This document shows, piece by piece, positions 43,158-52,539 of a stretch of 64,000 nucleotides of DNA. Within the stretch, counting starts at the first letter, position 1, and each line of letters begins with the position of its first letter. The position numbers and the translations under genes are program-made. This DNA comes from JAICMB01 sp963802915 (lineage in GTDB: Bacteria; Acidobacteriota; Terriglobia; Bryobacterales; Bryobacteraceae). The notes below the pieces were generated by a model that did not search any database, was not told where the DNA came from, and saw only the letters and a list, made by a program, of their open reading frames with translations. Location: the NCBI GenBank assembly GCA_963802915.1, contig CAWDKQ010000007.1:434001-498000 (forward strand), in the 5' to 3' direction.

Positions 43158-45554
43158 ATGAATGATTTTAGGCTCGCAATTCGAACCCTATGGCAGAGCC
43201 GTGCCTTTGCCGCCACCGCGGTGCTCACGTTTGCCCTCGGCATCGGAGCCACTACGGCGATCTTTAGCGTCATTCACGCCGTTCTACTGAACGCGACGCC
43301 ATATGCGAACGCGAGCCGCCTGGTCAGCATCTACGAAAAGGGACCTTTGGGTCCGCGCATGAACGTTTCGCCGCTCAATTTCGAGGATTGGAAAAAGGCG
43401 AACACCGTGCTCGACCACATGGCGATGTTCCGTTTGGAGCGATTTACCATCGGCAACATCGATCCGCCCATTCGCGCCATCGGCGCGGAGACTTCCGCAG
43501 ATCTTTTCCCCATGCTCGATGGCAAGCCGTTGCTCGGCCGCGTGTTCTCCAGCGCTCAAGACCAACCCGGCGCCCCTCGCACGATCGTGTTATCGCGCGG
43601 ATTCTGGGAGCAACGCTACGGAGGCGACCGAAAAGTCATCGGCAAAACCATCAAGCTCGACACGAACCTTTATTCGATTATCGGCGTCATGCGAGCCTCC
43701 TTCGACTTTCCGGAGCGTGCCGAATTTTGGGTTCCCGCTGGGCTGTTCTATCTCGATCATCTGTATCAGATCCGCTCCATCCACTCCTCCCTGGCCGTCG
43801 GACAGCTCAAGCCCGGAGTGACAATCGTGCAAGCCCAGTCGAGCCTCCAAGGAATTGCGCGCGAGTTGAGCCGGCGATATCCGGTCTCTAATGACGGCTT
43901 CAGCGTCACGCTCGCCAATCTGCATGAAGATACGGTGAGCAGCGTTCGCCCCGCTCTGTTGGCTCTGCTCGCCGGCGTCGGATTCGTTTTGCTGATCGCA
44001 TGCGCCAACGTCGCTAATCTGCTTCTCGCCCGTGGTCTTCGCCGCAAGAAAGACGTCGCGATTCGTCTCGCGCTTGGCGCTTCCCGCGCACGCATTGCGC
44101 GGCAGCTTCTGATGGAAAGCATCGCCCTGTCGATCACCGGCGGCGCTCTTGGCACGTTACTTGCGCTCTGGAGTATCGATTTTCTGGTGAAGCTGGTGGC
44201 CCAGGCGCTGCCGCATGCCGCCAACATCCATGTCGATCTCCCGGTCCTCGTGTTCACGCTCGCCGTGGCTCTTGTCACCGGAATCATCTCCGGTCTCGCG
44301 CCCAGTTGGCAATCCTCCAAAGCTGATTTGAACTCAGCGCTTAAAGAGACGGGGCGTGCCTCCACCGGCGGAAGGGAGCGTCACCGCACCCGCGGCGCTC
44401 TCGTAATTTGCGAGATCGCGCTCAGTTTCGTCCTCCTCATCGGCGCGGGTCTTATGATTCGTACCTTAGCCCAACTCGCCGCATTCGATCTCGGTTTTAA
44501 GACTGACCACGTTCTTACGATGGAGATTTCGCTCCCCAACGACCAGTACCCAGTGGATCGCTTGTTGCGATCCATACGTCAAGCTCCGGGAGTAATTGCG
44601 GCTTCCACTGTCGACACATTGCCGTTGTCTCCGCACCGTTGGCAGGATGTTTTCGTTCAACCCGGCGAGCCCAAACGCACCATGGCCGATGTCTCTTGGA
44701 CTCACATGTCGGTCATCAGCCCGGGATATTTTGAGACGCTCCGCATTCCCCTCGTCGCCGGCCGCGTGTTCGATGAGCGCGATGGCGAAAAGGGCAGGGA
44801 TGCAGTCATTGTCGACGAGTGGTTCGTCAAGCGTTATTGGCCGCATGAGAATCCCATCGGTAAGCGCATCAAATTCGGATTCGACCCCGCTTCTAAAGAG
44901 CCCTGGTCGCTCGTTGTCGGAGTAGTCGCGCACGTTCACGACTACGGCGTCGAACAGGATTGGGCCAAAGATCCGCTCATAGAGACGTACGTTCCATACA
45001 GGCAGGAGCCTTCAGACGGATACACCATCGCGGTTCGCACTACTGGCGACCCCGGAACGATGACCGCGACCGTCGAAAATGCGATTCGATCAGTTGACCG
45101 CGGGCTGCCCATCTCGAACGTCCGCACCATGGACGATTGGGTTGCAACGTCGCTCCAATACCGCCGCTTCTCCATGCTGCTGCTCTCGATATTCGCAGGC
45201 ATCGGCCTCCTTCTCGCCCTGGTCGGAATTTACGGCGTGATGTCCTATTCAGTAACCCAACGGCTTCACGAGATCGGCATCCGTATGGCGCTCGGAGCCA
45301 GGCGTGGCGATGTAGTCCGGCTTGTCATCGGTAACGCCGTTCAACTCGCCGGGATCGGTTTGGCCGCCGGCTTCCTCCTGGCCCTTGCGCTATCTCACTG
45401 GCTCAACCAGGTTGTATATGGCGTCCGTGCGACTGATCCCCTGACGTTCGTCTCGGTCGCGATGATTTTGGCAGCTACGGCGCTCGGCGCAGCTTACATC
45501 CCGGCTTATCGTGCAACGAGGGTCGACCCTACGGTGGCGCTGAGATATGAATAG
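43158..45554 (+). CDS. MacB/FtsX-type permease (ADOP family) in operon with ATPases
   Basis: A 798-residue permease with two FtsX/MacB units. The first has the N-terminal helix (AVLTFALGIGATTAIFSVI), a periplasmic MacB-PCD domain, and the helix group ending LLIACANVANLLLARGLRRKKD. The second repeats the plan, ending LLLALVGIYGVMSYSVTQRLHEIGIRMALGARRGDVV and a final AYIPAYRATRVDP. It lacks the 80-residue cytoplasmic prefix seen in the PadR-linked copy at 12095-14740. Most members of this group are orphans, but here an adaptor and two ATPases flank it, so a complete transporter can be assembled. The substrate is unknown. Confidence 0.92.
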   Translation: MNDFRLAIRTLWQSRAFAATAVLTFALGIGATTAIFSVIHAVLLNATPYANASRLVSIYEKGPLGPRMNVSPLNFEDWKKANTVLDHMAMFRLERFTIGNIDPPIRAIGAETSADLFPMLDGKPLLGRVFSSAQDQPGAPRTIVLSRGFWEQRYGGDRKVIGKTIKLDTNLYSIIGVMRASFDFPERAEFWVPAGLFYLDHLYQIRSIHSSLAVGQLKPGVTIVQAQSSLQGIARELSRRYPVSNDGFSVTLANLHEDTVSSVRPALLALLAGVGFVLLIACANVANLLLARGLRRKKDVAIRLALGASRARIARQLLMESIALSITGGALGTLLALWSIDFLVKLVAQALPHAANIHVDLPVLVFTLAVALVTGIISGLAPSWQSSKADLNSALKETGRASTGGRERHRTRGALVICEIALSFVLLIGAGLMIRTLAQLAAFDLGFKTDHVLTMEISLPNDQYPVDRLLRSIRQAPGVIAASTVDTLPLSPHRWQDVFVQPGEPKRTMADVSWTHMSVISPGYFETLRIPLVAGRVFDERDGEKGRDAVIVDEWFVKRYWPHENPIGKRIKFGFDPASKEPWSLVVGVVAHVHDYGVEQDWAKDPLIETYVPYRQEPSDGYTIAVRTTGDPGTMTATVENAIRSVDRGLPISNVRTMDDWVATSLQYRRFSMLLLSIFAGIGLLLALVGIYGVMSYSVTQRLHEIGIRMALGARRGDVVRLVIGNAVQLAGIGLAAGFLLALALSHWLNQVVYGVRATDPLTFVSVAMILAATALGAAYIPAYRATRVDPTVALRYE

Positions 45555-45584
45555 ATTCGTCTAAACTAAAAGAAAGCCCCCCTT

Positions 45585-46280
45585 ATGATTCAGCTTCGAA
45601 ATATCGAGAAGTACTTTGAACACGGACCGACGAAGACGTTCGTTCTGCGCCGCATCAACCTGGACATCCGCGAAGGAGAATTCATTTCGGTCATGGGACC
45701 GTCGGGGGCCGGCAAATCCACGCTGCTGCACCTGTTGGGCATGCACGATAGCAGTTGGACCGGCGAATATTTCCTGATGGGACAACCCGTTCACAAGCTC
45801 AACAAGAAAGATCGGATGGAGCTGTACAAGAAGTATTTCGGTTTCGTATTCCAGAGCTATCATCTGCTCGATTCGCTCACCGTCTACGAGAACCTGGACA
45901 TTCCTCTCTCCTATCGCAACGTGAAGAAATCGGAGCGCGACAGCATAGTCTGCGACGTGCTCGACCGTTTTCAGATTGTCGGCAAGAAAGATCTGTTTCC
46001 GAATCAGCTTTCTGGCGGCCAACAGCAGCTGGTCGCCGTGGCGCGCGCCGTCATCGCGAATCCGAAAGTGATTCTCGCCGATGAGCCCACAGGCAACTTG
46101 CATTCCAGTCAAGGCAAAGAAATCATGGAGTTGTTCAAACGTCTGAACGACGAGGGCACCACGATTATCCAGGTCACGCACAACGAAAAGAACGCCGAAT
46201 ACGGCGACCGCGTCATACAGCTTGTGGACGGCTGGATCACTGACAGCAAAGAAACCGTCGGCCACGCCGCGCAAATGTAA
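45585..46280 (+). CDS. ABC transporter ATPase (MacB/LolD type), second copy
   Basis: A 231-residue nucleotide-binding subunit with intact Walker A (GPSGAGKST), signature (LSGGQQQLVAVARAV), Walker B (VILADEPTGNLHS) and switch His (QVTHNEKNAEY). The usual Asp after GNL is His (EPTGNLHS) and the position after the signature QQ is Leu in place of Arg, so it differs from the first ATPase and is not a recent duplicate. It lies 30 bp downstream of the permease. The two ATPases could form a heterodimer with one weaker site, or serve different permeases. Confidence 0.93.
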   Translation: MIQLRNIEKYFEHGPTKTFVLRRINLDIREGEFISVMGPSGAGKSTLLHLLGMHDSSWTGEYFLMGQPVHKLNKKDRMELYKKYFGFVFQSYHLLDSLTVYENLDIPLSYRNVKKSERDSIVCDVLDRFQIVGKKDLFPNQLSGGQQQLVAVARAVIANPKVILADEPTGNLHSSQGKEIMELFKRLNDEGTTIIQVTHNEKNAEYGDRVIQLVDGWITDSKETVGHAAQM

Positions 46281-46323
46281 CAGAGGTTTCGAAACTTTCT
46301 CGCAAAGTCGGCATCGAATTGTT

Positions 46324-47025
46324 GTGACGAAAGTTGTCTTAACGGTTCTCATCGTTTCTACTGCCAGTTTTTCGGCATTTTGCCAAGAGTCCTCGGAGGA
46401 TCGCGTAATGCCAGGCACGACGCAATCCTCGAAACCTGAAGAAATGCCGAAACGGATCTTCGGCTTCATCCCGAATTACCGGACGTCTCCGAGCCTCACA
46501 AACTACGAGCCGCTTTCGACCGCACAGAAATTCAAGATCGCCACGCAAGACTCGTTCGATCGCGGTACGTTCATCCTCGCAGCGGCATTTGCAGGTGAAG
46601 GTCAATTGACGAACGCGAACCCGTCCTTCGGGCAAGGCGCCGCGGGCTACGGCCGTTATTTCGGAACGTCTCTGGCCGACTGGGTCATCGGTGATTACAT
46701 GACCGAAGCGATTTACCCGACGTTGCTCCATCAAGACCCACGCTATTTTCGCCGTGGCACGGGCAGCACGTTGTCAAGATTCGGCTACGCCATCGGCCAG
46801 CTTTTCTGGACCCACACGGACTCCGGCGGCACGGAATTCAATTACTCCGAAGTACTCGGCAACGCGACTGCCGTTGCTATTTCGAACGCCTATTATCCCG
46901 ACAACCGGACTGTCTCGAACGGAATCTCTAAACTCGGTACGCAGCTCGGTGTCGATATGGCGTCGAACATCCTGAAAGAGTTTTCGCCCGATATCTATCG
47001 CAAGTTCTCGCGCAAGCACCACTGA
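46324..47025 (+). CDS. Uncharacterised exported protein
   Basis: A 233-residue product from GTG 46324, which gives a good signal peptide (VTKVVLTVLIVSTASFSAFCQ). A longer frame back to 46222 overlaps the ATPase gene and spoils the signal peptide. The mature part has KRIFGFIPNYRTSP, repeated aromatic and glycine segments (FGQGAAGYGRYFGTSLADWVIGDYMTEAIYPTLLHQDPRYF) and a final KEFSPDIYRKF. Proteins with this pattern are common in acidobacteria without assigned function; an envelope location is likely. It is probably the last gene of the export operon. Confidence 0.75.
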   Translation: MTKVVLTVLIVSTASFSAFCQESSEDRVMPGTTQSSKPEEMPKRIFGFIPNYRTSPSLTNYEPLSTAQKFKIATQDSFDRGTFILAAAFAGEGQLTNANPSFGQGAAGYGRYFGTSLADWVIGDYMTEAIYPTLLHQDPRYFRRGTGSTLSRFGYAIGQLFWTHTDSGGTEFNYSEVLGNATAVAISNAYYPDNRTVSNGISKLGTQLGVDMASNILKEFSPDIYRKFSRKHH

Positions 47026-47097
47026 GTCTCCGATGGACTAGGACGAGGTAACGGAACCCCGACGGTGACCGAGGGGCAATGGTCGCTGGTTGTGTCT

Positions 47098-48441
47098 CTA
47101 TCCCAAGAACCCCAACTTCGCCGACCCAAAATTCGGAAAGTTCGGAAACACCGTAGCCAGCGCGTTGTCCGGGATGCCGAACCAGGACGACAACGTCGCG
47201 CCGTACTGATCGATCGATGTAGTCGGTATCCAGCGTCCACGAGTGTCTGCATCGTCCGGGCCAGCCAACTCGAACGTCGGGAATTTGCCGAAAATCTGTC
47301 CTCCCTGAACCGCGCCGCCGACCACCAGATGGTGACTTCCCCAAGCATGATCGCTGCCGTCGCCGGATGTCGGCTGCAAGGTGCGGCTGAAATCCGACTC
47401 CGTGAATGTCGTGACATTCGAAGCCATACCCAACTCTTGAGTCGCGTCATAAAAGGCCGCGATGGCAGGGCTCAATTGCGGATAAAGCGTATTGTGCGTG
47501 TTGAGTTCGTTCGTATGCGTGTCGAACCCGCCCAGCGAGCAAAAGAAAATCTGGCGCTGCATCCCTAGGTCCCCATGGACCTGAATGATCTGTGCGACCT
47601 GCTGCAACTGCACCCCGATGTTTGTCTTCGGAAACTGTGTCTTCAGCGGCGTGACTTTAGCCAGCGCGGCGTCAAGAAGGTTGGCATCCGCGATGCTATT
47701 GGCAAGCGTATTATTGGCCGCTTGCACCAGCGACATTCCATTGTCGGATGTCAGCAGGCTGTTCATCTCGTTCCAGCGCGTTTGAGACTCGGCCGCGCTG
47801 GTGAACCCTTTGAGTTGTAGAGACTGGCCCGGCGTGATTGCGACTGGCTGTGTATTGACGCCCGAGCCTTCGAGGCTGTTGCCAGCGAGTGAAACAAACG
47901 TCGGAAATCCCGAAGAGTTCATGTTTTGCGAAGCGATATAATCGGCGGCACGGCCGGCCCATCCCGTGGAACTGTTTCCTTGTGCTACCGATGTCTGCCA
48001 CTGCAACTGCTGATCGGCATGCGAAAACAGGTTGGAAGGAATCGGCGCCTGCTGCGCCTGGTACTGAGCGCGCGTGAGCGGTTGCACCAGCGACCCGACA
48101 TTGGCGACCACCGCCAGCTCCTTGCTAGCGAAGAGACTGGAGAGCTCTGTCAGTTTCGCGTGAAACGCATAAGGAGCTCCCGAAACGCTGTTGACCACCT
48201 GAGTCAGATCGCTGCCAGTAAGCGCCAGGCCCGCGCGAATGGACGTATAGGCCTTGTAGCTGGCGTCATCCATTGGGATGACTGTGTTGTTCGAGTCGTT
48301 GCCGCCGAATAGAAAGATACAAACCAACGCGCGATAATTGGGACCGTTCTGCGCGAGCGCCGGGAGCAATCCGAACGGCCGTAGCGCCAGCGATCCGATA
48401 GTTGCCGAACCAATGCGTATAAATCCGCGACGTGTAAACAT
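47098..48441 (-). CDS. DUF1501 domain protein, Tat-exported
   Basis: A 447-residue protein of the DUF1501 family (alkaline-phosphatase-like fold, activity unproven). The N-terminus MFTRRGFIRIGSATIGSLAL has a twin-arginine signal. Family parts: ALVCIFLFGGNDSNNTVIPM, DLGMQRQIFFCSLGGFDTHTNEL, and SGDGSDHAWGSHHLVVGGAVQGGQIFGKFP, whose Asp and His residues resemble metal ligands. It is directly downstream (11 bp) of a DUF1800 gene on the same strand, the usual order. These pairs are common in acidobacteria, planctomycetes and proteobacteria. Confidence 0.93.
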   Translation of the reverse strand: MFTRRGFIRIGSATIGSLALRPFGLLPALAQNGPNYRALVCIFLFGGNDSNNTVIPMDDASYKAYTSIRAGLALTGSDLTQVVNSVSGAPYAFHAKLTELSSLFASKELAVVANVGSLVQPLTRAQYQAQQAPIPSNLFSHADQQLQWQTSVAQGNSSTGWAGRAADYIASQNMNSSGFPTFVSLAGNSLEGSGVNTQPVAITPGQSLQLKGFTSAAESQTRWNEMNSLLTSDNGMSLVQAANNTLANSIADANLLDAALAKVTPLKTQFPKTNIGVQLQQVAQIIQVHGDLGMQRQIFFCSLGGFDTHTNELNTHNTLYPQLSPAIAAFYDATQELGMASNVTTFTESDFSRTLQPTSGDGSDHAWGSHHLVVGGAVQGGQIFGKFPTFELAGPDDADTRGRWIPTTSIDQYGATLSSWFGIPDNALATVFPNFPNFGSAKLGFLG

Positions 48442-48452
48442 GTTCGTCTCCC

Positions 48453-50009
48453 TTAATGAATAATCTGGTACTCGCCTGAGGTCAGCACGATATAAAGGGC
48501 CGCCTGCACGCGCCGTCGTGGCGTGCTCGCGGCATTTACCGTCGCGGCCGCGGCCTGTTGCAGATCGCTCGACATGGAATGATAAAGAAACACATAACTG
48601 ATGTAATCCAGCAATGCATTGGTATCGTTCGCGTATTGCATGAATGGCGCAAGATTCACGGTCGTGCTCTTGTCGAGCGTGCCGTATAGGATGGAGTTCA
48701 CTGCATCCGCGCGATTGGCAGTCGTCTGTGTAGAGTAGATCTGAAACTCCGGACCGAGCAGTCCCTTCTCAGTGCGGTACTGCGGCGAGAAATAGCTGAA
48801 CACGCTCGGCGCGTAGAACAGATTCTGTCCCATCAAGTTCGTATAGTTGTAAATTGCGCTCTGGCTTCCGAGAGTTGCGTTGAGACCCCGAAGAATATTC
48901 GACATAAAGAGGACCGGCTCTCTCAGGTGCCCATAGCTCGCGTCGGCGGTTGCCGTTCCGTTGTCACCTGCGCGTGCTTCCGTATCCGTAAGAATCGCTG
49001 TAATAACGGCCTGCATGTCTCCAGTAACGCCGCTACCGTTGTCCTCGAAGACTTTAGAAACGCGCTCGATGTACGCCGCGCTCGGGTTACTCGTCACCAG
49101 GTGCTGGATGAGCTGATGGCAAACGAAGGGCGCCATGGTCGGCTGCTTCATCATGGCGTCGAGAACCGATTCCAGATCTTGTTCCGCCGTCTGGCCCGCC
49201 GGAATAATAATGTTGCCGAATATCGTCTTCTGCGTGGTATCGTGTTCCGCCTCAACCGCAAACATCTGGCCGCTGTAATACGCCGGATTATTCGTTTTCG
49301 CCGTAGCCCCGGGCGCGGTGGGATAAGTCCAACCCGTGAAAGCCCTGGCCATGTTCGTAACAACGCTTTGATCGTAAGTCGGAACGGGATTATGATTCGA
49401 ATCGAGCAACGGCGAACCGTCGGAGTTAAGCTGAGTCAATCCAAGAGTGAATAACTGCATCGACTCACGAGCGTAGTTCTCGTTTGCGGCCGTACCTTTA
49501 GCAGCGTTCGCTTTATTGTTGTTCGCCATGTTGAGATAGCGGCCCATGGCGGGACTCAGAGTAACTGCCTTAATAATGTCCCGATAATTTGTAAACGCGT
49601 TATCCCGGAAGATACGCCAGTAAGGCGGGTATGCATAAGCGTGTGGAACTCCGCTCTCCGCCGATACCACCCAGATCTCGCTCAAAGCAAGAGCGACTCT
49701 TTGACGAAGCTGATCCTGCCCCGTCACGGCGTTCTGGAAAAATGCGCTCTGGACTGGCTGCAGATTGTTGTTCGACTTTCCCGCGGAGTCCAAAACGGGC
49801 TGGTCAGGTATATCCGAAGTGTTCAACGCGAATTGCGCCTTCAGCCAGTTAGCGATTCCTGCTTTTTCTAGCGCGGCGATAGAGGCAGGAGTAGGCCCAA
49901 ACGAAGCTTGATCGAGAAATCGTGCCGCCGCACGATCCGTTATTTGCGGGCTGGTGGACGTTTGTGCCCATGCCGCGGCGCACAATAATACAAATGCAAC
50001 TATCTTCAT
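48453..50009 (-). CDS. DUF1800 domain protein
   Basis: A 518-residue exported protein with a signal peptide (KIVAFVLLCAAAWAQ). DUF1800 hallmarks are AARFLDQASFGPTPASIAALEK, then RQRVALALSEIWVVS, and the central NENYARESMQLFTLGLTQLNSDG. The C-terminal part ends RVQAALYIVLTSGEYQIIH, also typical. Function is unknown; partnership with the DUF1501 protein encoded 11 bp downstream is inferred from conserved gene order. No start ambiguity is seen. Confidence 0.93.
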   Translation of the reverse strand: MKIVAFVLLCAAAWAQTSTSPQITDRAAARFLDQASFGPTPASIAALEKAGIANWLKAQFALNTSDIPDQPVLDSAGKSNNNLQPVQSAFFQNAVTGQDQLRQRVALALSEIWVVSAESGVPHAYAYPPYWRIFRDNAFTNYRDIIKAVTLSPAMGRYLNMANNNKANAAKGTAANENYARESMQLFTLGLTQLNSDGSPLLDSNHNPVPTYDQSVVTNMARAFTGWTYPTAPGATAKTNNPAYYSGQMFAVEAEHDTTQKTIFGNIIIPAGQTAEQDLESVLDAMMKQPTMAPFVCHQLIQHLVTSNPSAAYIERVSKVFEDNGSGVTGDMQAVITAILTDTEARAGDNGTATADASYGHLREPVLFMSNILRGLNATLGSQSAIYNYTNLMGQNLFYAPSVFSYFSPQYRTEKGLLGPEFQIYSTQTTANRADAVNSILYGTLDKSTTVNLAPFMQYANDTNALLDYISYVFLYHSMSSDLQQAAAATVNAASTPRRRVQAALYIVLTSGEYQIIH

Positions 50010-50102
50010 ACTTCACCCTCAGTTGTTTCAATCCCCGTGTATGGAAACACGCATCCCTAGAAAGAGTGTCGTGGATGAAGAAGATTAATCTCGAACTAAG
50101 GT

Positions 50103-51482
50103 TTATTTCGCCGGTAGCGTGAAAAAGAACGTAGCGCCCTTACCTGGTTCCGACTCTGCCCAAATCCGGCCGCCGTGCCCCTCGATAATGCGTTTACAGA
50201 CAGCCAGGCCGATTCCAGTGCCCTTATATGTGCTGCCGCCATGCAGTCTCTGAAACAGCACGAAGATCTTTTCTGCGTATGCCATATCGAAGCCGATGCC
50301 GTTGTCTTTCACGGAAAACAACCAGTCCTCTTCGCGTTTCTTTGCCGAAACATGGATGAGAGGCCGTGCTTCACCGTGAAACTTGATGCCGTTGGCGATC
50401 AGATTCTGAAACACCTGCCCGATCTTGACATCGTCGGCGGCCAGCGATGGCAGCGGATCGTGCGTGATCTCCGCGCCGCTTTCCCCAATGGCGGATTTGA
50501 GGTTCTGCAATGTTCGCTCCAGCGTTTCTTCGAGATTCACGAGCGCGATCTCGAGCGATGGAGAACTCGCGCGCGAATACTCCAGAAGATCCAGGATGAG
50601 CTGCTGCATCCGCGCGGCGCCATCTACGACAAACTGGATGAATTCGTCCGCCTCGGCGTCCAGCTTCCCGGCATAGCGGAGCTGCAGTAATTGAACATAA
50701 GCCGTCATGGTTCGCAAAGGTTCTTGAAGATCGTGCGACGCGACGTAGGCGTAATATTGCAAGTCGCGATTCGATCTCTCCAATTCCAGAGTTCGAGCGG
50801 AAACCCTGCGCTCCAGGTCCTCGTTTAATTGGTGAACGGCTCCCTCGGCCTCATCGCGTTTCTGGTTGTAAGCATTGATCAGACGGTACGCCCAGGTGAG
50901 CGACGCCAGTGTCGCCAACACGCAGAGACCGAACGTCCACAGCAGTTGCAGTTGGATCGTCTGCTGGCTACGAAGCCGTTCCGCGAGCAGCCGGCTTTCC
51001 TCTCGATCCATGCGCATAATCATGTTTCGAGAATTTTCCATCAGGCGGACGCCGCGCCGATTGCCCGAGCCGAGCGCGTCCCTTCCATGCTGCCGGAAAA
51101 GATCGAGCACCTCATCCATTCGCGCGAGCCGCGCCCGTACCGCGGCATCCAAATCGATCATGTTGCGTTGCTGTCTCGGATTGTCCCCGGTTTCTTTTCC
51201 AAGTTCGCGAATGTGTTTTTCAACGTCGCTTCTCGACCTCTGATACGGAACGAGAAACTGCGGATCGTTTGTTAAGAAGTGCCCTCTGAGAGATGTTTCC
51301 GCCGTCACCAGGTCAATGAGCAGGTCGTCCAACTCCGATTTGACCTGTTGGGAGTGCGTAACCCAGCCAACCGCCGTTACGTAGCGCGTCGTGCTCCAAT
51401 ATGCGAGCGCGCCGAGCAGGACCGTGAAGCCCGCAATCCAGAGGAATGCAGCCTGCGTCCTTCTCTCAATGGTGAAGGGCAT
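50103..51482 (-). CDS. CHASE3-type sensor histidine kinase
   Basis: A 459-residue membrane kinase. Residues 1-200 hold two membrane helices (AAFLWIAGFTVLLGALAYW and LLWTFGLCVLATLASLTWAY) around a periplasmic CHASE3 domain (DLVTAETSLRGHFLTNDPQFLVPYQ). A coiled coil follows, then a phytochrome-like H-box (YVASHDLQEPLRTMTAYVQLL) and an ATPase domain with NLIANGIKFHG, VKDNGIGFD, YKGTGIGLAVCKRIIEGHGG. There is no receiver domain and no adjacent response regulator, so the partner is elsewhere. Two direct GACTAGCT repeats lie just upstream of its start. Confidence 0.93.
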   Translation of the reverse strand: MPFTIERRTQAAFLWIAGFTVLLGALAYWSTTRYVTAVGWVTHSQQVKSELDDLLIDLVTAETSLRGHFLTNDPQFLVPYQRSRSDVEKHIRELGKETGDNPRQQRNMIDLDAAVRARLARMDEVLDLFRQHGRDALGSGNRRGVRLMENSRNMIMRMDREESRLLAERLRSQQTIQLQLLWTFGLCVLATLASLTWAYRLINAYNQKRDEAEGAVHQLNEDLERRVSARTLELERSNRDLQYYAYVASHDLQEPLRTMTAYVQLLQLRYAGKLDAEADEFIQFVVDGAARMQQLILDLLEYSRASSPSLEIALVNLEETLERTLQNLKSAIGESGAEITHDPLPSLAADDVKIGQVFQNLIANGIKFHGEARPLIHVSAKKREEDWLFSVKDNGIGFDMAYAEKIFVLFQRLHGGSTYKGTGIGLAVCKRIIEGHGGRIWAESEPGKGATFFFTLPAK

Positions 51483-51483
51483 T

Positions 51484-51502
51484 GACTAGCTGTCGACTAG
51501 CT
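51484..51502. promoter_or_regulatory. Direct repeat upstream of the sensor kinase
   Basis: GACTAGCT occurs twice with starts 11 bp apart, about one DNA helical turn, ending 2 bases before the kinase start on the minus strand. Such same-face spacing is typical of regulator half-sites. No promoter box is obvious. Confidence 0.35.
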
Positions 51503-51534
51503 ATAGTAACTCAGGGGCGCTTTGGGGAGTTTTC

Positions 51535-52023
51535 TTACTTTTCCTCGATAATGACAGACGTTAGCTTATCGCCCTGCGCGATCTTATTTACCACGTCCTG
51601 TCCATCGCGAACTTGTCCGAAAACCGTGTGCTTTCCATCCAGCCAATCGGTCGCGATATGCGTAATAAAGAACTGGCTCCCGTTCGTATTCGGGCCGGCG
51701 TTCGCCATCGACAGCGAACCCACTTTATGTTTGTTGGGATTCTTCTTCGGGTCCGTTTCGTCCTCAAAGCGGTAACCGGGACCGCCGCGGCCGGATGCCG
51801 TTGGATCCCCGCCCTGAACCATGAAATCGTTGATGACCCTGTGGAAAGTGGTTCCGTCATAGAAATTGTCGCGCGCCAGAAATACAAAGTTGTTGACCGT
51901 CTTGGGAGCATCCTTCGCGAACAAATCGGCTACGATCTTTCCCTTAGTCGTATCAAAAGTCGCCGTATACTTTTTGTTCGGATCAATCGCCATCGGGGGC
52001 GGTGCTGGGTACTGTTTGGCCAT
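51535..52023 (-). CDS. Peptidyl-prolyl cis-trans isomerase, cyclophilin type
   Basis: A 162-residue single-domain cyclophilin. Core motifs: APKTVNNFVFLARDNFYDGTTFHRVINDFMVQGGDP with the catalytic Arg (FHR), GPGYRFEDE, LSMANAGPNTNGSQFFITH and LDGKHTVFGQVRDG. No signal peptide is visible, so it is probably cytoplasmic. Cyclophilins speed proline isomerisation during folding. It stands 52 bp upstream of the kinase on the same strand. Confidence 0.95.
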   Translation of the reverse strand: MAKQYPAPPPMAIDPNKKYTATFDTTKGKIVADLFAKDAPKTVNNFVFLARDNFYDGTTFHRVINDFMVQGGDPTASGRGGPGYRFEDETDPKKNPNKHKVGSLSMANAGPNTNGSQFFITHIATDWLDGKHTVFGQVRDGQDVVNKIAQGDKLTSVIIEEK

Positions 52024-52075
52024 ACGTCCAGTCTACCGTGACGCTCTTCTCCCGCCGATTGTAGAGGAGCGAACT

Positions 52076-52531
52076 ATGCGCAGCCTTATTGTTCTCCTCT
52101 TCATGGCCGCTGCTCTGCCGGCCGCTGACCACCCCAACTTCACCGGGTCATGGAAAATGAACGCCGCGAAGAGCGATTTCGGCCCGCTCCCCAAACCCTC
52201 CCAATATGACCGCAAAATCGACCATCAGGATCCTGTCATTCGGATGAGTGTTCATCAGGCGTCGCCAATGGGAGAAAGAACGGTGGACGCAAATCTTCGT
52301 ACGGACGGTCGCGAGACCACTAACACGAGTCCGACAGGAGAAGCGAAGACCACCGGAAGATGGAATGGACGCGATCTCGATCTAATAACGACGCGGCCGA
52401 TGGAAGGCGGCAACGTCGTGACGCGCGAATCCTGGACCCTATCGGCAGACGGTAGAACCCTCACGTCGATCACGCATATGCAAACGCCGAGAGGAATGTT
52501 CGAAATCAAACTGGTGCTGGATAAACAATAA
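52076..52531 (+). CDS. Small exported lipocalin-like protein
   Basis: A 151-residue product from ATG 52076, with a GAGGAG ribosome-binding site and a signal peptide (RSLIVLLFMAAALPAA). The mature part is beta-rich: NFTGSWKMNAAKSDFGPLPKPSQYDRKI, GRWNGRDLDLIT, RESWTLSADGRTLTSITHMQTP. That FTGxW..N...S.FG opening is common in small acidobacterial secreted proteins. The upstream open frame from 51866 is antisense to the cyclophilin gene and is not believed. Function unknown; ligand binding is possible. Confidence 0.78.
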   Translation: MRSLIVLLFMAAALPAADHPNFTGSWKMNAAKSDFGPLPKPSQYDRKIDHQDPVIRMSVHQASPMGERTVDANLRTDGRETTNTSPTGEAKTTGRWNGRDLDLITTRPMEGGNVVTRESWTLSADGRTLTSITHMQTPRGMFEIKLVLDKQ

Positions 52532-52539
52532 TCATTCGC

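Noticed and set aside
51866..52075. N-terminal extension of the small exported protein at 52076
   Set aside because: The extension is antisense to the cyclophilin gene, while ATG 52076 has a ribosome-binding site and a clean signal peptide.
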